Positions 62,952-64,000 of a DNA stretch of 64,000 nt are shown here, in pieces; within the stretch, counting starts at the first letter, position 1, and every line of letters begins with the position of its first letter. The notes below the pieces were generated by a model. The model saw only the letters and a list, made by a program, of their open reading frames with translations, was not told the DNA's origin and ran no database searches. Made by a program: the position numbers and the translations under genes. Origin of the DNA: Enoplolaimus lenunculus (Eukaryota > Nematoda > Enoplea > Enoplida > Thoracostomopsidae); the NCBI GenBank assembly GCA_030248215.1, contig JASANG010002906.1, positions 62,001-126,000 on the forward strand, in the 5' to 3' direction.

Positions 62952-63396
62952 ACGTTTACACTTGAGCTAAAGTGTAGTTTATTAAAATTAACCTACAAGT
63001 TTAGACTTATCTTAATAATTTGGCAGTAATAGTCTTATATCGCTAATGTTTTGCATAATTAGCAATGCTGATCCGTTTAAATTACAGGGGCCTGTCCAAT
63101 GGAAGCCTAGGAGACTGGTGGATTTTAAACGCAGAGAGGCTTATGTTTTATCTGAGGATCAGGGGATTAGGTTTATGGTTAGGCTTACGCTTTGGTGTAG
63201 TGTTACCTTTTGACACAGGTTTGAGTTTAGTAAGCAATACCGTAGTTAACATTGACCACAATCGTTATTGTAGAATTGAAATATTTTCAGCTAAAGTCTG
63301 ATTTCCACGTTACTGTAATTATGCAAAACCATTTTTTAAGTGTTTACGGTTTTATTATGTGAAAAGTTAACTCAAAACGCGATGAACACAGTAACA

Positions 63397-63510
63397 ATGA
63401 CGCTATGCTTTTGATGACGTCCGGCCCCGATCGTTAGCGTCCGACATCGTCTGTGATAGCCCATCACATTCCGTCACTGTATCACAACGCACGTGTATTG
63501 ACGCATAGCA
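63397..63510. mobile_element. Family B MITE
   Basis: TGACGCTATGCTTTTGATGA at the left and TTGACGCATAGCA at the right. The arms are diverged from the other copies. Confidence 0.45.
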
Positions 63511-63738
63511 CAGCTTATTAATTTGTAGGCAAAAAGTTTTTGGTCTTTCGGGACCGGGCGGCTCCGAACCGGGCCCCTCGGCCGGTTTAGCGCCTCCCGA
63601 ACTGTAAAATTTCTAAGCCATGTTTGGTAGGAGGCAAAAGTTCACTCCACATTACTATTAATTATTTTCTTATGTCTAAGCATAGAATTAAGCCTAAGGT
63701 TAACCGTGTTAGCTAAAGTTGAGCATAAGTCTAATCAT

Positions 63739-63980
63739 TAGGGTCGTCAGTTCCCGTACGTCGCCATCCGTTTCGATGCGAAATCGTGCAGTATCGTACT
63801 CGAATTACATGCATACTATACTACACGATGACGTGTGGTGATATACGATGACGTGTGGTGATATGCGGTGACGTGTGGTGATATGCGGTGACGTGTGGTG
63901 ATATACGGTGACGTGTGGTGATATGCGGTGACGTACGGTGACGTACGGCGACGGACGGCGCCGCACGACAAGTATAGTAG
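63739..63980. mobile_element. Family B MITE with 20-bp minisatellite
   Basis: The right end GGCGCCGCACGACAAGTATA matches the family terminus. The right arm has expanded into a tandem array of about 20-base units (GTGACGTGTGGTGATATGCG) at 63828-63940. The left end is less well preserved. Confidence 0.6.
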
Positions 63981-64000
63981 AATATTAATTGTGAAATTTT

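Larger units (their letters stand above)
57729..64000. other. 3' flank of PMCA, repeat-rich, no gene recognised
   Basis: The first several hundred bases are probably 3' UTR. Further on come a SINE copy (60530-60690), family F elements (60923-61137 and 62733-62951), a GC-rich foldback (61987-62190), a family C element (62581-62692) and two family B elements at the right edge. Between about 58320 and 59830 I see only AT-rich sequence with short repeats such as two GATTTTATGAATGAA units near 58613-58650. The 125-codon ORF at 59878-60255 overlaps family C repeat sequence and is not judged real. Confidence 0.55.

Overview
This is animal nuclear DNA: AT-rich, with GT-AG introns and dense interspersed repeats. 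It holds one recognisable protein-coding gene, on the + strand at 33271-57728. The gene encodes a plasma-membrane calcium-transporting P-type ATPase (PMCA, ATP2B family) in 20 coding exons that keep the reading frame and give about 1510 residues. The protein follows bilaterian PMCA from the N-terminus to the calmodulin-binding region. Its C-terminal tail (387 residues in the last exon) is unusually long and rich in Gln, His, Gly, Ser and Asn. Intron positions, including the one just upstream of the VVKAF calmodulin-binding segment, resemble those of other animal PMCA genes. I cannot assign a phylum; an invertebrate metazoan is the safest reading.

Layout. Positions 1-33270 are intergenic or unrecognised. 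No ORF there shows a known protein family, and much of the stretch is short non-autonomous DNA transposons (MITEs), foldback elements, tRNA-like SINEs and low-complexity DNA. Positions 33271-57728 are the PMCA gene, with introns of 0.43-3.7 kb that carry the same repeat families. Positions 57729-64000 are the 3' flank: a possible 3' UTR, then more repeats.

Repeat families seen in several copies: (A) MITEs with GGCCNATGTA termini, a core of AAGCCT/TTAGGC-like hexamers and AT-rich 8-bp target duplications; (B) GC-rich elements with GCGCTATACTT termini and internal minisatellites; (C) elements with GGGCCCGTAGCCA termini; (D) elements with CAGTGCCGGCG termini and 8-bp target duplications; (F) elements of about 210-220 bp with TATTCTCAAATG termini; (G) elements with a TA duplication and CTGTAGTGACCCGAATAAGA termini; (H) elements with CTATTCACACGTG termini; and a tRNA-like SINE with a conserved tail.

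The most unusual locus is 50581-51191. There the last 77 bases of PMCA exon 17 occur four times at a 178-bp period. The first three copies are each followed by the left end of a family G element placed exactly at the TA of the splice donor, and the fourth keeps what looks like the ancestral donor. Other points to check are a possible 20-codon cassette exon in intron 8 and direct repeats bracketing exons 1 and 2. I found no novel multi-gene system.
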